From Trichuris trichiura (lineage: Eukaryota > Nematoda > Enoplea > Trichinellida > Trichuridae), in NCBI GenBank assembly GCA_037903355.1, contig JBAJFE010000021.1, positions 124,001 to 188,000 on the forward strand: a stretch of DNA of 64,000 bases, written 5' to 3'. Positions 1 through 10,449 of this stretch are shown here, piece by piece; positions within the stretch are counted from its first letter, which is position 1, and every line of letters begins with the position of its first letter. The notes below the pieces were generated by a model that was not told the origin of the DNA, searched no databases, and saw only the letters and a list, made by a program, of their open reading frames with translations. The position numbers were made by a program, and so were the translations under genes.

Positions 1-2035
1 AAAGAGCAACATTGTCAGAAGACACAAACGGAAGATTTCGCTGAACAGCAAAATGACTATCTATAGAGCAGAACATTCAGAAGAAATAAGCCAAGGACAA
101 CAAATAGACCTCCTAGCAAAATGGATCCTGTGCTCCTCGCGCTGCTTTCTCAAGTCCCCAAATACTAACTTTGAACAGCATCAGAAAACAAGGACTGCTT
201 GAATGTTGAGCTCTAGATAGAATTAGAGAACAGCGCGTTCGTGGTAACTATATCAACCGGTGACGAATAGCTTGCCAAAAACAGATTTATCGAAAAGTAG
301 AAGATGAGCTTACTCAGAGCAACACGTTCAGACAGATGTAGAGCTCTCCCTTTCCGCAGCTTTAATCTACATCAATTCCAAACGCGAGCTACGATTTGAT
401 TTGTTCATTTTTACCTGAGAAGAAGCCACGAAAGCACCCTTCTAGCTGTACAAGACATTTTATGCCACCGACCATGGAGCATACTTAGCTAACGTTTTGA
501 AGAAGATAGCAGGTTTGATTCCCAACATGTATGAGCTGATTGACCATCGGTTTCACAAAACAGTGTTTGACTTTCGCATTCTGCCCTTTCTATGCCATGC
601 ACGTTAAGCACACTTTCTGAAATTAGTAAAAATAACGGCCGAAGAGCGACTCTGACTGCATGACTTCTTATCGCTGACAACAGTTCAAGCTCATTACCGA
701 ACGTTCCGCAGTAAAGTCTTGTTCATTGCAAGAGCTCGTCCAGTGAGAAGAATTCACAATAATAGCTGATCTACCCATTGCGAAATGCTGCGTATCCAAC
801 GCGCACTAAACTGTAGTAATGCGAAACCTATCTGTCTGCACATTTGGAGATCTTCCAAGCTGGTATCAAACCTGGACAGCAGGTTAGCCGTTAACTGCGT
901 GCCGCTCAAAATGAAATAGAAAGAGCGTTAGTGTCCTAAACACGAAGCATTTGCTTTCTCGTGCTCTATGCACGCAGTAAAATTTAAGCTGAAGTGTACA
1001 CGCCGGATAACACTCATCTCCACTGTTCGTCTAGCCTCTTAAGCCAAACAATAAACTTGTATTTGTTAGAAAGAAAGGTGATAGCGTACTCCAGGAAGAA
1101 TTGACGAAATCATTGTAAGAGATACTTTCCGTCTTCCATATCATGTAACACTTTGTCTGAAGCTGATAAAAAAAACTTTTTCAATCCAAATAGAAAAGAA
1201 TCTTAGGTAGAATTGCTGGCCGCTGTGCTCAGTGGACATCATGAACTCTAAGGACATTGCCCCTCGGCGCGTCTGCTGAAGATAAATATGGAAGCTAAGA
1301 CAGAACTGAAGCCTTATCAACGGAACGCAGAGATACATGAGACAGTTCTCTACCTGACGTCAGCAAATGCCCGCAATACCTAACAGAAATTTGGTTAAAG
1401 CAAATAAAATGTTTTTTAAAGTTTAGGGCAGTACACATAGAACAAGTCACTCGGAAAATGAAAGAGAGCAAACAGTAAAATAGAAGGCAGAAAGGTAGCA
1501 GAGGAAGTGAATACCCTCACATTGGCTGACAGCAAACGACGTGTGAAAATAGCGATATGCAGGAGTTTGAAAACTTCGCAATTATGAGCACTCCAATTTC
1601 ATTTTCAGTAGTTTGCACCCAGTAAGACTAATCTTACATCCCATACAAAGTCGCTTTAGCATACGAAGAAAAACAATCCACCTTCAACGGGGGATCAGTC
1701 CGAGCGCCGGAAAACAAAACGGTTTACTTGACATTAATGAATTTCTTTCAAAACGTTTCCACCGCAAGAAGAATATACGCTTAACCGTTCAACATGAATC
1801 AGCGAAACGTAAGGGACACTCTGCTACCATTGTTTTGCTGAATTGAAAACTGCCCACGCTGTGACGCCGGTGTTCGCTTGACCGAGGATAACTTAGTCGG
1901 TACTGGATGTTAAGCAAACTGTAAAAGGTCTCATGAGCAAAAACTTAAAAGCATTTGCAGCCTATGTTTGCTCAACATATACCCTCTATTTTAAAAAGGC
2001 CAACGCAGTTTACCACAAGCGAATGCTAAATATGA
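1..2035. repeat. Duplicated 5' flank of cystatin copy A
   Basis: This non-coding stretch has no open gene that I can support. Long parts of it recur, diverged, elsewhere in the first 13 kb. The block at about 40-140 recurs at about 4895-4990 and 6855-6960. The block at about 580-670 recurs at about 5440-5530 and 7390-7480. The block at about 1130-1340 recurs at about 5990-6190, 7900-8150 and 12240-12440. The block at about 1480-1580 recurs at about 8290-8395 and 12640-12750. The matching blocks before copies A and B are about 6.8 kb apart, the same distance as their TATA boxes, so gene and flank were duplicated together. Confidence 0.75.
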
Positions 2036-2060
2036 GTAAACAATACCAATCCCTATAAAA
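2036..2060 (+). promoter_or_regulatory. Core promoter of cystatin A: forkhead-type site plus TATA box
   Basis: GTAAACA at 2036-2042 is followed by TATAAAA at 2054-2060. The two motifs start 18 nt apart, exactly as in the other three recognisable promoters of the array. GTAAACA is the reverse complement of TGTTTAC, which fits the known FoxA/PHA-4 consensus TRTTKRY. The TATA box lies about 180 nt before the start codon, leaving a 5' leader of roughly 150 nt. TATA function is inferred from sequence and conservation. Confidence 0.7.
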
Positions 2061-2238
2061 GGACCTATCAGCAAATTCTTTAAATAACATTCTCAGTAAC
2101 TATTTCTCTTATTATTTGAATCTTTTTTGCTACAGGACCCATCGGTAAGTGTAAACCTTCTATGCATATTCACGAAGGAGCCGTGCATGAAAGGAAACCT
2201 GCATAGAAGTTTTGGTTACAGAATAATTGACATTGAAA

Positions 2239-3204
2239 ATGCTTCTTTTTCTGCTGCTTGGAAGCTTACTCTTTGCGGAAGCAACGTGTGAAGCAAGAGG
2301 GGGTGCTGCCGAACGCGTGGAGAACCCTGATAATGACAAGTCCGTTGTGAAAATTGTCAACCATGTTATCGATGATGAAAACGCTCAACGCCGTCTCAAC
2401 AAAACAAGTCCACTCGTTCTTGTGCAAGTACTGGAAGCAACAGTACAACCGGTTGCTGGACTTCTTTATGAGGTGACTTTCGTAGCAGGAGAAGCGAGTT
2501 GCCTCCCGCGAAAGGTAACAAGCTGAAAGAACTCTACTTTTTCATTGCTTTACTGTTTCGCATTCGTGCAGTTTTCAACACGTCTTAGCATTTATCTGCG
2601 CTTCGAAGTGGCTGTAAGAACATGATAGTCTTTAGGAACTTCGTAGAGTTTTACCTTTCGCGTAAACCCAACAGAATTTAATCTGAACTCAGGCAGTTTT
2701 CGGGAGACTTCCGATCTTATGATCATTCTGACCGCAGATAGTTACTTTAGAGCATAGAGAACTTCGACATCTTGCCAACTTGCTGGACAAGCTGTTTCTC
2801 GAAAAGTTAAGATTACTTCATGCATAAAACAACGTACTTTGTTTGACGAAATAAACTAACGGATTTTTCAAGTGTTACGTAGGATAGGTCTGAAAGGGAT
2901 TCCGCGCTGAGAAGCGTTTGTGATGATAGTACGCACGTTTTAGTTTAGGAAACGGAGCCTACAATTAACAGCTTCAACTGTTTGTTGCAACGAGTCCACT
3001 TGAAGGCTAAAATGGAAATCGGACGTAATGTTTTCTGTTTTTTAGCGAAACAAAAATAAAGTCAGAAGAGAGAGATGTTGGCTTTTCGGAAGCGGAGAAA
3101 TAAGAATCTACAAGGTACGGGTAGTGGACGTCGCATGGGAAAAGCCACAAAAACGAATACTGAAAAAAGATATTGTGTATTCCTTTTATTATAACACCAA
3201 ATGA
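2239..3204 (+). CDS. Secreted type-2-cystatin-like protein, copy A
   Basis: Predicted inhibitor of papain-family (C1) cysteine proteases, secreted. Exons are 2239-2514 and 3046-3204, phase 0, with donor AAG/GTAACA and acceptor TTTTTTAG, giving 144 residues. Residues 1-17 form a hydrophobic signal peptide (MLLFLLLGSLLFAEATC). A Gly-Gly pair follows near the mature N-terminus, then the central loop QPVAG (family QxVxG), and in exon 2 VAWEKP at the place of the family PW loop. Two cysteines, one near the end of exon 1 and one early in exon 2, match the first disulfide of type 2 cystatins; the second disulfide is absent. NKT is a possible N-glycosylation site. ATG 2239 is the only in-frame start, because the upstream ATG conserved in other copies is out of frame here. 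A poly(A) signal AATAAA lies at 3234-3239. Confidence 0.85.
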
Positions 3205-3233
3205 TTGAGATTGAACAAAAAAGAAGTATGAAA

Positions 3234-3239
3234 AATAAA
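3234..3239 (+). terminator. Poly(A) signal of cystatin A
   Basis: AATAAA lies 30 nt after the stop codon, in a segment conserved at the same place after copies B and C. Confidence 0.65.
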
Positions 3240-4124
3240 GACTTCGCCCTAGCATTCCCTCTGAGTTCCTATTAAAAAGCACTGCAGTGATGGTTACTTT
3301 TACGAACTGGCAACGAACAATTTCGTTGAAACAATTCAACCGAAACGTAGAACACGAAAATCAAGGCGGCAACATGGTCACTAGGAGCGACTTAAAACTT
3401 CACATTTTCCTTGCTTTACTCAGCATTGACGTCAGCCATTATATTAACACGAGGGAAGCACGGGAAAGGGACCTTTCAGCCGTTCAAGAAATTGCATGGG
3501 CACCTTTTTGCCGCACACTGTTTGCTAATATCTAAATGATGATCGCAAGTACGACTTTTTAATAAGCATCAATTGACTCGTCATTGATTAGATGAGACAT
3601 TTCTCAAGAGCTGCATTTTGTTCCTTTTATGCTGCACACGCGAAGCTGTATACTTAGCCAAAACGTTTCGGTTTTGCAGAACAAGGCTCTTCTGCGCAGA
3701 CAACGAAGGCGGATCACTAAGCAAATGGTGAATGACAAATCCCAGTGAAAGAAGGGAAACTTTTTTTAAACTAATTCGGTCAAAACCAATTCGGCTGACA
3801 GCGCTTAGCTATGAACTTTGTCGCTTGCTCAGGTTTCTCAAATAGTTTTTTAGCGCACAGCAGTGCTAGCCCCAACGCTGTTTCGCAAAAGTAGTGCAGA
3901 ACATTTTCTCAACTACCAATACGTAAATCATTGGATAATAGCGTAACACTGATCCAGGTTCGTACGTCACCAAATCGCCATATAACATCTGCTTAGACGA
4001 TAAATTCTACCGAAGATGGTTCCTTCTTCCTGACTTAGAACGATACTTACTGCGCAGGTGATATGCAGGCGAACGTTCAGTGTTCACAAATCAGTTGCAA
4101 CAGCCTACAATGCATCCTTTCCGG
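3240..4124. other. 3' flank of cystatin A, no gene seen
   Basis: The segment at about 3240-3660 is homologous to the 3' flanks of copies B (about 10040-10450), C (about 14365-14640) and D (about 16490-16800). The open frames in it do not show conserved coding character between copies. Confidence 0.6.
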
Positions 4125-4290
4125 AAATTGTCAACGGTGTTATCAATAACATAAGCGCGCAGCGCGATTTTAAAACACAACTTCATTAATTTTCGTTCAA
4201 GCCGTCGAAGCAACAACAGATGTGCATCTCAAAAATCTTAACAACCTAACTTTCGCTGCAAGAGATGCCTGCTGTAGTGCACGCAAGCTA
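4125..4290 (+). pseudogene. Cystatin relic (dead exon 1)
   Basis: The nucleotide sequence aligns with exon 1 of the intact copies. GAAATTGTCAAC opens the match, followed by VNGVINNISAQR in place of VNHVIDDENAQR, then a stop in the region before the LVLVQ strand, a decayed QxVxG region, and a residual CAAGAGATGCCTGC near the cysteine. The donor AAGGTAACA has become AAGCTAATA. No signal peptide and no matching exon 2 were found downstream. This is an old, non-functional duplicate between copies A and B. Confidence 0.75.
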
Positions 4291-4299
4291 ATACCTTAA

Positions 4300-7200
4300 A
4301 GAGCTCCCTTCCTGTTGTAACACTTCTGTATTGTATTTACACGTTACGCCACCTCTCTTAGGAAAGTGTTAATCCAAACCACTCTGACATCGCGATCATA
4401 AGACTTACTCATGTTTCCCGCAAAACATCTTAAAACTTACTATAAATTTACGCAGTCTTTGGACGCTTTTGGCGGCAACCGTCTTTTTAAGTGATTAATT
4501 AAGAACGCAGAAAGCTCGAGGCTATGGCGAACGCCCGTCACAGACGTATCCATTAGGCTAAAAAGCCAGCCTGCTCTTTATCAAAACTTAAAACCACTCC
4601 ATTGGTACAAGAATGTTTTCAGAAAGGCCAATTGGACTGTATCTTCCCCAAACCACATGTTCGGCTGTTCGCGAACGGTTCTAACGCGGAGATGCCTTTT
4701 TGACACATTTATGCCTGTCTCAGAGAGGACCCGCCGCATCCAGTTCTACACTGTTAACGAAGCAAAAATCTCTTCCACGTTTTCCATTCCATTTGATGAT
4801 TAACAAAGAAGTCGGATGTACTGATTTACCCGGTTTAGCAATGTTAAGTATCGCAACAACAATAACATCGTCAGAACGCAAAAACGCAAGCTTTCGGCAA
4901 ACCGCAAAATGAAAATCCATACGCCAGGTGATCCAGAAGAAATAGGGCCAGGACGACCAGCAGAAGCTCTCGCAAAAAACTTTCATAAACTTCTTCCGCT
5001 ACTTCTTGAACTAATTAAGTACCGGCCAAAAACACAGTCGTAAAACAAACACTGCGTTAAAGTTCTGTTGTAACTACAATGACACAGAAGTGCATTCGTG
5101 CTACCGTGGTCGGACAAATAGTTTAGTAGAAACAAATTTAATGAAAAGTGTAAAACGAGCTCATACGCACGAGCACGTTCGGTAAGATGAAAAGCCTCCC
5201 TCTATCTGCATCCATCAACGTCGCCTGTAAATGTGTGCTATGACTCGATATGATTAGTTTTATGTGAGAACAACATCACAGAGGAGCCTAGTAGCTGTGC
5301 AAAAATGTTATCCTTCCATTCGTGCAGGAAATGTCTAGCTAACGTTTCCAAGAAGATAGCAGGTTTGATTTCTGACAAGCATCAGCTGCCTGACATAACC
5401 TTCGGATGATCCTCTTTGCTTGCTGCATTTTACCTTTCCTATGCCATGCACGTGGAAGCACTCATTCTAAAATTCATGAAAACAACGACTGAACAGTACT
5501 TCCCACTTCCAAGACTCCTTACTGCTGACGACGCGTAATACTCGTAGCAGAATGTTCCTTCTGGTATGACACTAACGAGTCATAGCGTAAGAAACTTTAG
5601 TATGAAAACTCACGCGCCCATCGCAAAATGCTATGTATTCAATGCAACTCAAGCTGTACTACTGGGCAACGAGTACGTTTACACACCGACGGGATCTTCT
5701 AAGCTAGGAGTAAAACGCAGACGACACATTCACCGTTCGCTATACCAAGCAGAAAACGCAATTGAAAGCGCATTGTTACCTACTAACGAAACACTGGCCT
5801 TTTCACGCTTTGGACGTCCAATAGAATTAAGTTCAACCGTAACTTTCAGGTATCCATCATTTACGCGCCGAAAACATCTTCGTCTAGGTTCTAAAGCGCA
5901 ACTCCAAACGCACACCTGTTAGAAGCTAAGGCAGCACGCTAGGCCAGAAAGAATTAACAGAATCACCGCAACAGATGTTTCCAATTTCCGATACGCTAAT
6001 GCAGCTACGCAAAGCCCACAAAAAAATTCTCAATCCGAATACAGGAGAGTCTTACTGATGGTCACCGTCCCCACTGGACTTTCCTGACTCTCACGATATT
6101 GCCCCACGCTACGTCCATCCAACATGACCTTGCGAACCTAAGACACAAGAAAACTACATGTCCAATCTTACCAACGGAACATGGAATCATATCACACGCT
6201 TCTGTACATTAAAATCAGCCACTGTCAGAACTATCTACGTGACATCGGGAACTGCCCGTAAAATGCAGCATCTTTGGCTCGCACAAGTGAACTAGCCAGT
6301 CCATCGGTGCTAGCAATGAATTGATCCAAAGGACAATGACATGGCGATCATACGACCCCTCCCTACTCATGCTTCGTTCGAGAAACCCTCAAAATTTAAG
6401 ATGAATTTACTCAGCCCTTGGTCGAGTTCCGCTATGACCGCCCTTGTGAGTGTTTAATGAAAAGAGCAGCCGAATTCAAGCTTGCAAGAACGAAAGGCGC
6501 AGACATATGCTCAATTCCCAAAATCTGCGTACGGTTTCTGAAAATTTAAAACCGTCTGATTAATAAAAGAAAACTTTAAGAATGGCCTGTCAAACTGCAT
6601 CTTTTTCTATGTGTTACGCGCAGTTGACGAGGAAATGTTTTTCCGCCGAAATGCCTTTCTGACGCACTTATGCATGCCTCAGTGAGCAACCCTGGCGTCT
6701 AGTCGTTACTGGCTGACTTTTAAGGATCCGTTGCAACATTTCCGTTCCAGTTGACGATTAGCAACGGGGTCGAGCGCACTGTTTTATCCCCTATAGCAGG
6801 CCAGTACGGCAAATGGAACAGCACTGATAGAAAACACGAACTGAAGGTTTTGCCGGTAAAATGACGTTCTATAGAGCAGGATACTCAGAAGAAAGAAGGC
6901 AAGTACGACAAATAGACCTCCTGGAAAATGGATCGTCTGCTCCTTGCGCTACTTCCTGAATTCACTAAATACTAACCGAGAACAGCATCGCAAAACAAAG
7001 ACTGCGTGAATGCTGTGTTTTAACTGCAATTAGAGAGCAACAGATTCGTTCTAGCTTAGTCAGCGGAGACCAATACCTTGCTGAAAACAGATTTATGGGA
7101 ACGCAGAACACGAGCTTATAAGCAGCTTCACGTTCAGACCGATGTAGAGCTTTCCTTTTCCGCAGCTTTAATCTCCATCGACTCTAAATGCCCAATACGA

Positions 7201-8830
7201 TCTGTTTTCTTCATTTTTGCATAAGAGGAAGTCACGAAAGTACCCTTGTAACCGTACAAGACGTTTTATCTTACCGTTCGTGAAGCGTACAGTTAAATAA
7301 CGTATTCAAAAAAAGAGCAGTTTTGATTCCCGATAGGTATAAGCTAGCTGAGCATCAGCCACATAACGTGCTTTTTGACATCCGCGTTTCGCCCTTCCTA
7401 TGCCACGCGCATTAAGCACGCTTTCTAAAATTCGTGAAAATAACGACCGACCAACGGCTCCTACCTGCATGACTTCTTACCGCAGTAAACGGTTCAAACT
7501 CATTGCCGAAAGTTCCGCAGTAAACATCTTGTTCGTAACAAGACGTCGCCCAGGGAAAAAAATATAGAATGAAAACTTTTCTAGCTACTGCAAAATGCTA
7601 CGTACTGAACGCACGGTAAGTTGTACGAATACAAAGCTTATTCGTCTGCATATTGGAACATCTTCGAACTCTGCTGTTAAACTTCAAATAGCAGGTTAAC
7701 CGCTAGCTACGTGCCGCATAGAATGAAACAGAGAGCGCCTTAAGTTCCTAACGACGAGACAATTGCTTTCTCGTGCTGTACGCGTGCGCTAAAATTAAAG
7801 TTAAACGCACACTGTAGGTAGCAGCCAAGTCCACAGTAAACGTGGCTGTCTAGCCTTTTAAGCCAAATAATAAACATGTGTTTGTTACAAAAAAAAGGTT
7901 ACAGCGTAAAACAGAAAGAACTGAAGGAATCAGTCCAACAGATACTTCCCATTTTCCACATCTTATCACACTTCATCTGAGTTCGATGAAAACCGTTTTT
8001 CAACGCAAATAGAAAAGAATGTTGCGCAGAATTCGTGGTCAATGTGCTCAGTGGACACCACGAACTGCGAGGACCTCCCCCGTCAGTGCGTCCACCTAAG
8101 TTATCCTCGGAAGATAAGACGGAACATAGAGACACATGAGAAATTCACTCATCTGACGTCGGGATGTGTACGCAAGACATAACGGAAGTTTTGGTTACCG
8201 ATAATAAAATGTTCTTTGAAATCTAAGACAATATACACACGCTAGACCAAGACATATGCGAAACACGAATGGGAACAAGGAGTAAACCAGAAGCCAGAAA
8301 GACAGCAGAGGAAGTGAAAGCCATCAAGTTGGCTGACAGCAAACTACATGCAAAACAGCGATATGCAGAAGTTTGAAAACTTCGCAATTATGAGCGCTCC
8401 AATTTTACTCTTCAGGAATTTGACCGCAGAAACAGATTTTACGTCCCATACAGAGGTGCATCAGCATACGAAACCGAGCAATCCACATTCAACGGTGGAC
8501 CAGTATGAACTCGGAAAAACAAACTGGTTTACTTGACATTGGCGCGTTTGTTTCAAACGTTTTTACAGCAAGTAGAATATCGGTTTAATCGTTGAATATG
8601 AGACAGCAAAACGCATGGGACACTGCCGCTATTGTTTTGCTGAATGGAAGTGCCCACGCTGTGATGCGGGTGCTCAGTTGATTGCAGCTGACTTACTTAA
8701 TCAGTTCTAGCTGTTAAGCAGACTGTAAAGGTCGCACGAAGAAAGCCTTAAAACTATTTGTAGCCTATGTTTGCTTAACATATACGGACTATTTTAAAAC
8801 GACTAACGCAGTTTACCATAAGCGAATGCT
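4300..8830. repeat. Duplicated spacer blocks between cystatin relic and copy B
   Basis: No gene is supported here. Two successive blocks are diverged direct repeats of each other, about 1.95 kb apart; for example the segment near 4390 recurs near 6345, that near 4690 near 6650, and that near 5460 near 7400. The same blocks are partly shared with positions 1-2000. The longest open frame, at 5566-5922, is not preserved in the parallel copies, so I treat it as chance. Confidence 0.65.
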
Positions 8831-8838
8831 AAATGTGA

Positions 8839-8863
8839 GTAAACAATAGCACTCCTTATAAAA
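8839..8863 (+). promoter_or_regulatory. Core promoter of cystatin B: forkhead-type site plus TATA box
   Basis: GTAAACA lies at 8839-8845 and TATAAAA at 8857-8863, again 18 nt start to start. The surrounding 80 nt are strongly conserved with the copy A promoter. Confidence 0.7.
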
Positions 8864-8990
8864 GAACCTATCGGTAAAGCCTTTAAATACCATTCTCAGT
8901 GGCAATTTTGCTCACAACTTCATTGTCCTTTTCTGACAGAACCCATCGGTAGGTATAAACCTTCTAGTCAGATTAACGAAGGAACTTTGC

Positions 8991-10016
8991 ATGCCAGCAA
9001 ACTTCCATGGAGATTCTCGTTACAGGCTACCCGCAGTTAAAATGTTCCTTTTTGTCCTGCTTGCAAGCTTACTGATTGCGGAAGCAACGTGCGATATACT
9101 GGTTGGAGCTCCATGGCGCGTTGAAAATCCCGATAATGATAATTCTACTGTGGAAATCGTCAACCACGTTCTCGACGATGAAAACGCCCAACGCTATCGT
9201 AATAAAACAAGTCCACTCGTCCTTATACAAGTGCTTGAAGCGACAAAGCAGGTGGTTGGTGGACATCGTTACCGGGTGACATTCGCAGCAGGAGAAGCGC
9301 GCTGTCGCTCGCAAAAGGTAACACAGCGAAAGAACCCTAATTTCTTACGGCTTTCCTGCAGTACGTTTATTCACCTTTCAACCTATCTTAGCATATATCC
9401 GCGCTTCGAAGAGACTGTAAAAACTTGATACTTCCCAGGAACAGACTGCGACTTTCCTGTCCGCACAAAAACCACATAATGAAATGAGACCTTACGCAAC
9501 TTCTAGGGCATTTTAAATACGCAGATTATTGCGCTTTAGACGGCTAGTTTTGAGCACGGCGAATTTGCACTTCTTGCGAGCAAGCTAGGCATGGAATTTT
9601 CGAAGAGCTGAAGCAACTCTATACACAGGAAAAACAATTCAGTTTGACGAAATGAACTACACCGTTTTCCACACGTTAAGTAGGGCTCGTCAGCAAGCAT
9701 ATCTGAGCTCACGGGACCTTTCTAATGCTCGCACCCACGTTTCAGTTAGCAAACGGCGCGTCTATTAATCTTTTTAGCTGTTTGTTGTTCAAAGTCCACT
9801 GGATGAGTAGCATGCAAGTTGGACGTAAATTTTTCTTTTCTTTAGGCAGAGAAATATAATGTCAGAAGAGAGAAATGTTGGCTGTTCCGAAATGGAGAAA
9901 TGAGAATCTACAAAATAGATGTCGTGGACGCCCCATGGAAAAAGCCACCAAAACAGATACTGGGAAAGGAAGTTGTCTACTCTTTTTACTATAACACGAA
10001 GAAAGATCGAGTATGA
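8991..10016 (+). CDS. Secreted type-2-cystatin-like protein, copy B
   Basis: Predicted secreted inhibitor of papain-family proteases. Exons are 8991-9317 and 9846-10016, phase 0, giving 165 residues from the first ATG or 148 from the internal ATG at 9042, which begins the hydrophobic signal core MFLFVLLASLLIAEATC. It has the best-preserved family motifs of the array. QVVGG occupies the central QxVxG loop and APWKKP contains the family PW pair in the second loop. A Gly lies near the mature N-terminus. Two cysteines can form a single disulfide, and NKT is a possible glycosylation site. The C-terminus is four residues longer (KDRV) than in A and C. A poly(A) signal lies at 10036-10041. Promoter and flanks are duplicated from the copy A unit. 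Confidence 0.87.
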
Positions 10017-10035
10017 AGGCAATGCCTGTACGAAA

Positions 10036-10041
10036 AATAAA
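10036..10041 (+). terminator. Poly(A) signal of cystatin B
   Basis: AATAAA lies 20 nt after the stop codon, in the same conserved segment as in copies A and C. Confidence 0.6.
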
Positions 10042-10449
10042 CATTTCGCTTTAGCCTTCCCTTTGCGTACCAATAGAATTGCAACGCACCGACAGTAAAT
10101 TTTATAAATTCGCGATGAATAATTGCGTCGAAACAAAGCAACGGAAACATAAAATACGAATTTAACGGCCCCAACGCACATTACGTGCGACTTAAAGCTT
10201 CTCCTTGTTCTTTGGTTTACTCTGCGTTGACCTGAAGCGTTATCTTGGTATGAGGGGAACTCGTGAAAAGGCTCTTCCTGTCGTTGAAGAATTAGCATGG
10301 GCAACTGTTTTCTGCAGACAGTTTGCTAATGTCTTCGTGAGGACCGTAACTCTCATTTTTCGATAAGTACCAATTCACGGGTGATGGATTGGGAGAGAGA
10401 CATTTCGTAAGAGCGGCATGTTGTACTTTTTATCGTGCGAAAGCGATGC

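Noticed and set aside
1141..1338. Minus-strand frame with FFSIWIEK that recurs at 7899-8135 and 12148-12384
   Set aside because: Repetition is explained by duplicated spacer DNA. Stops and indels differ between copies, with no sign of protein conservation.
9069..9314. Minus-strand frame opposite cystatin B exon 1, with a similar one opposite copy A
   Set aside because: Shadow of the conserved cystatin exon; no signal or domain of its own.
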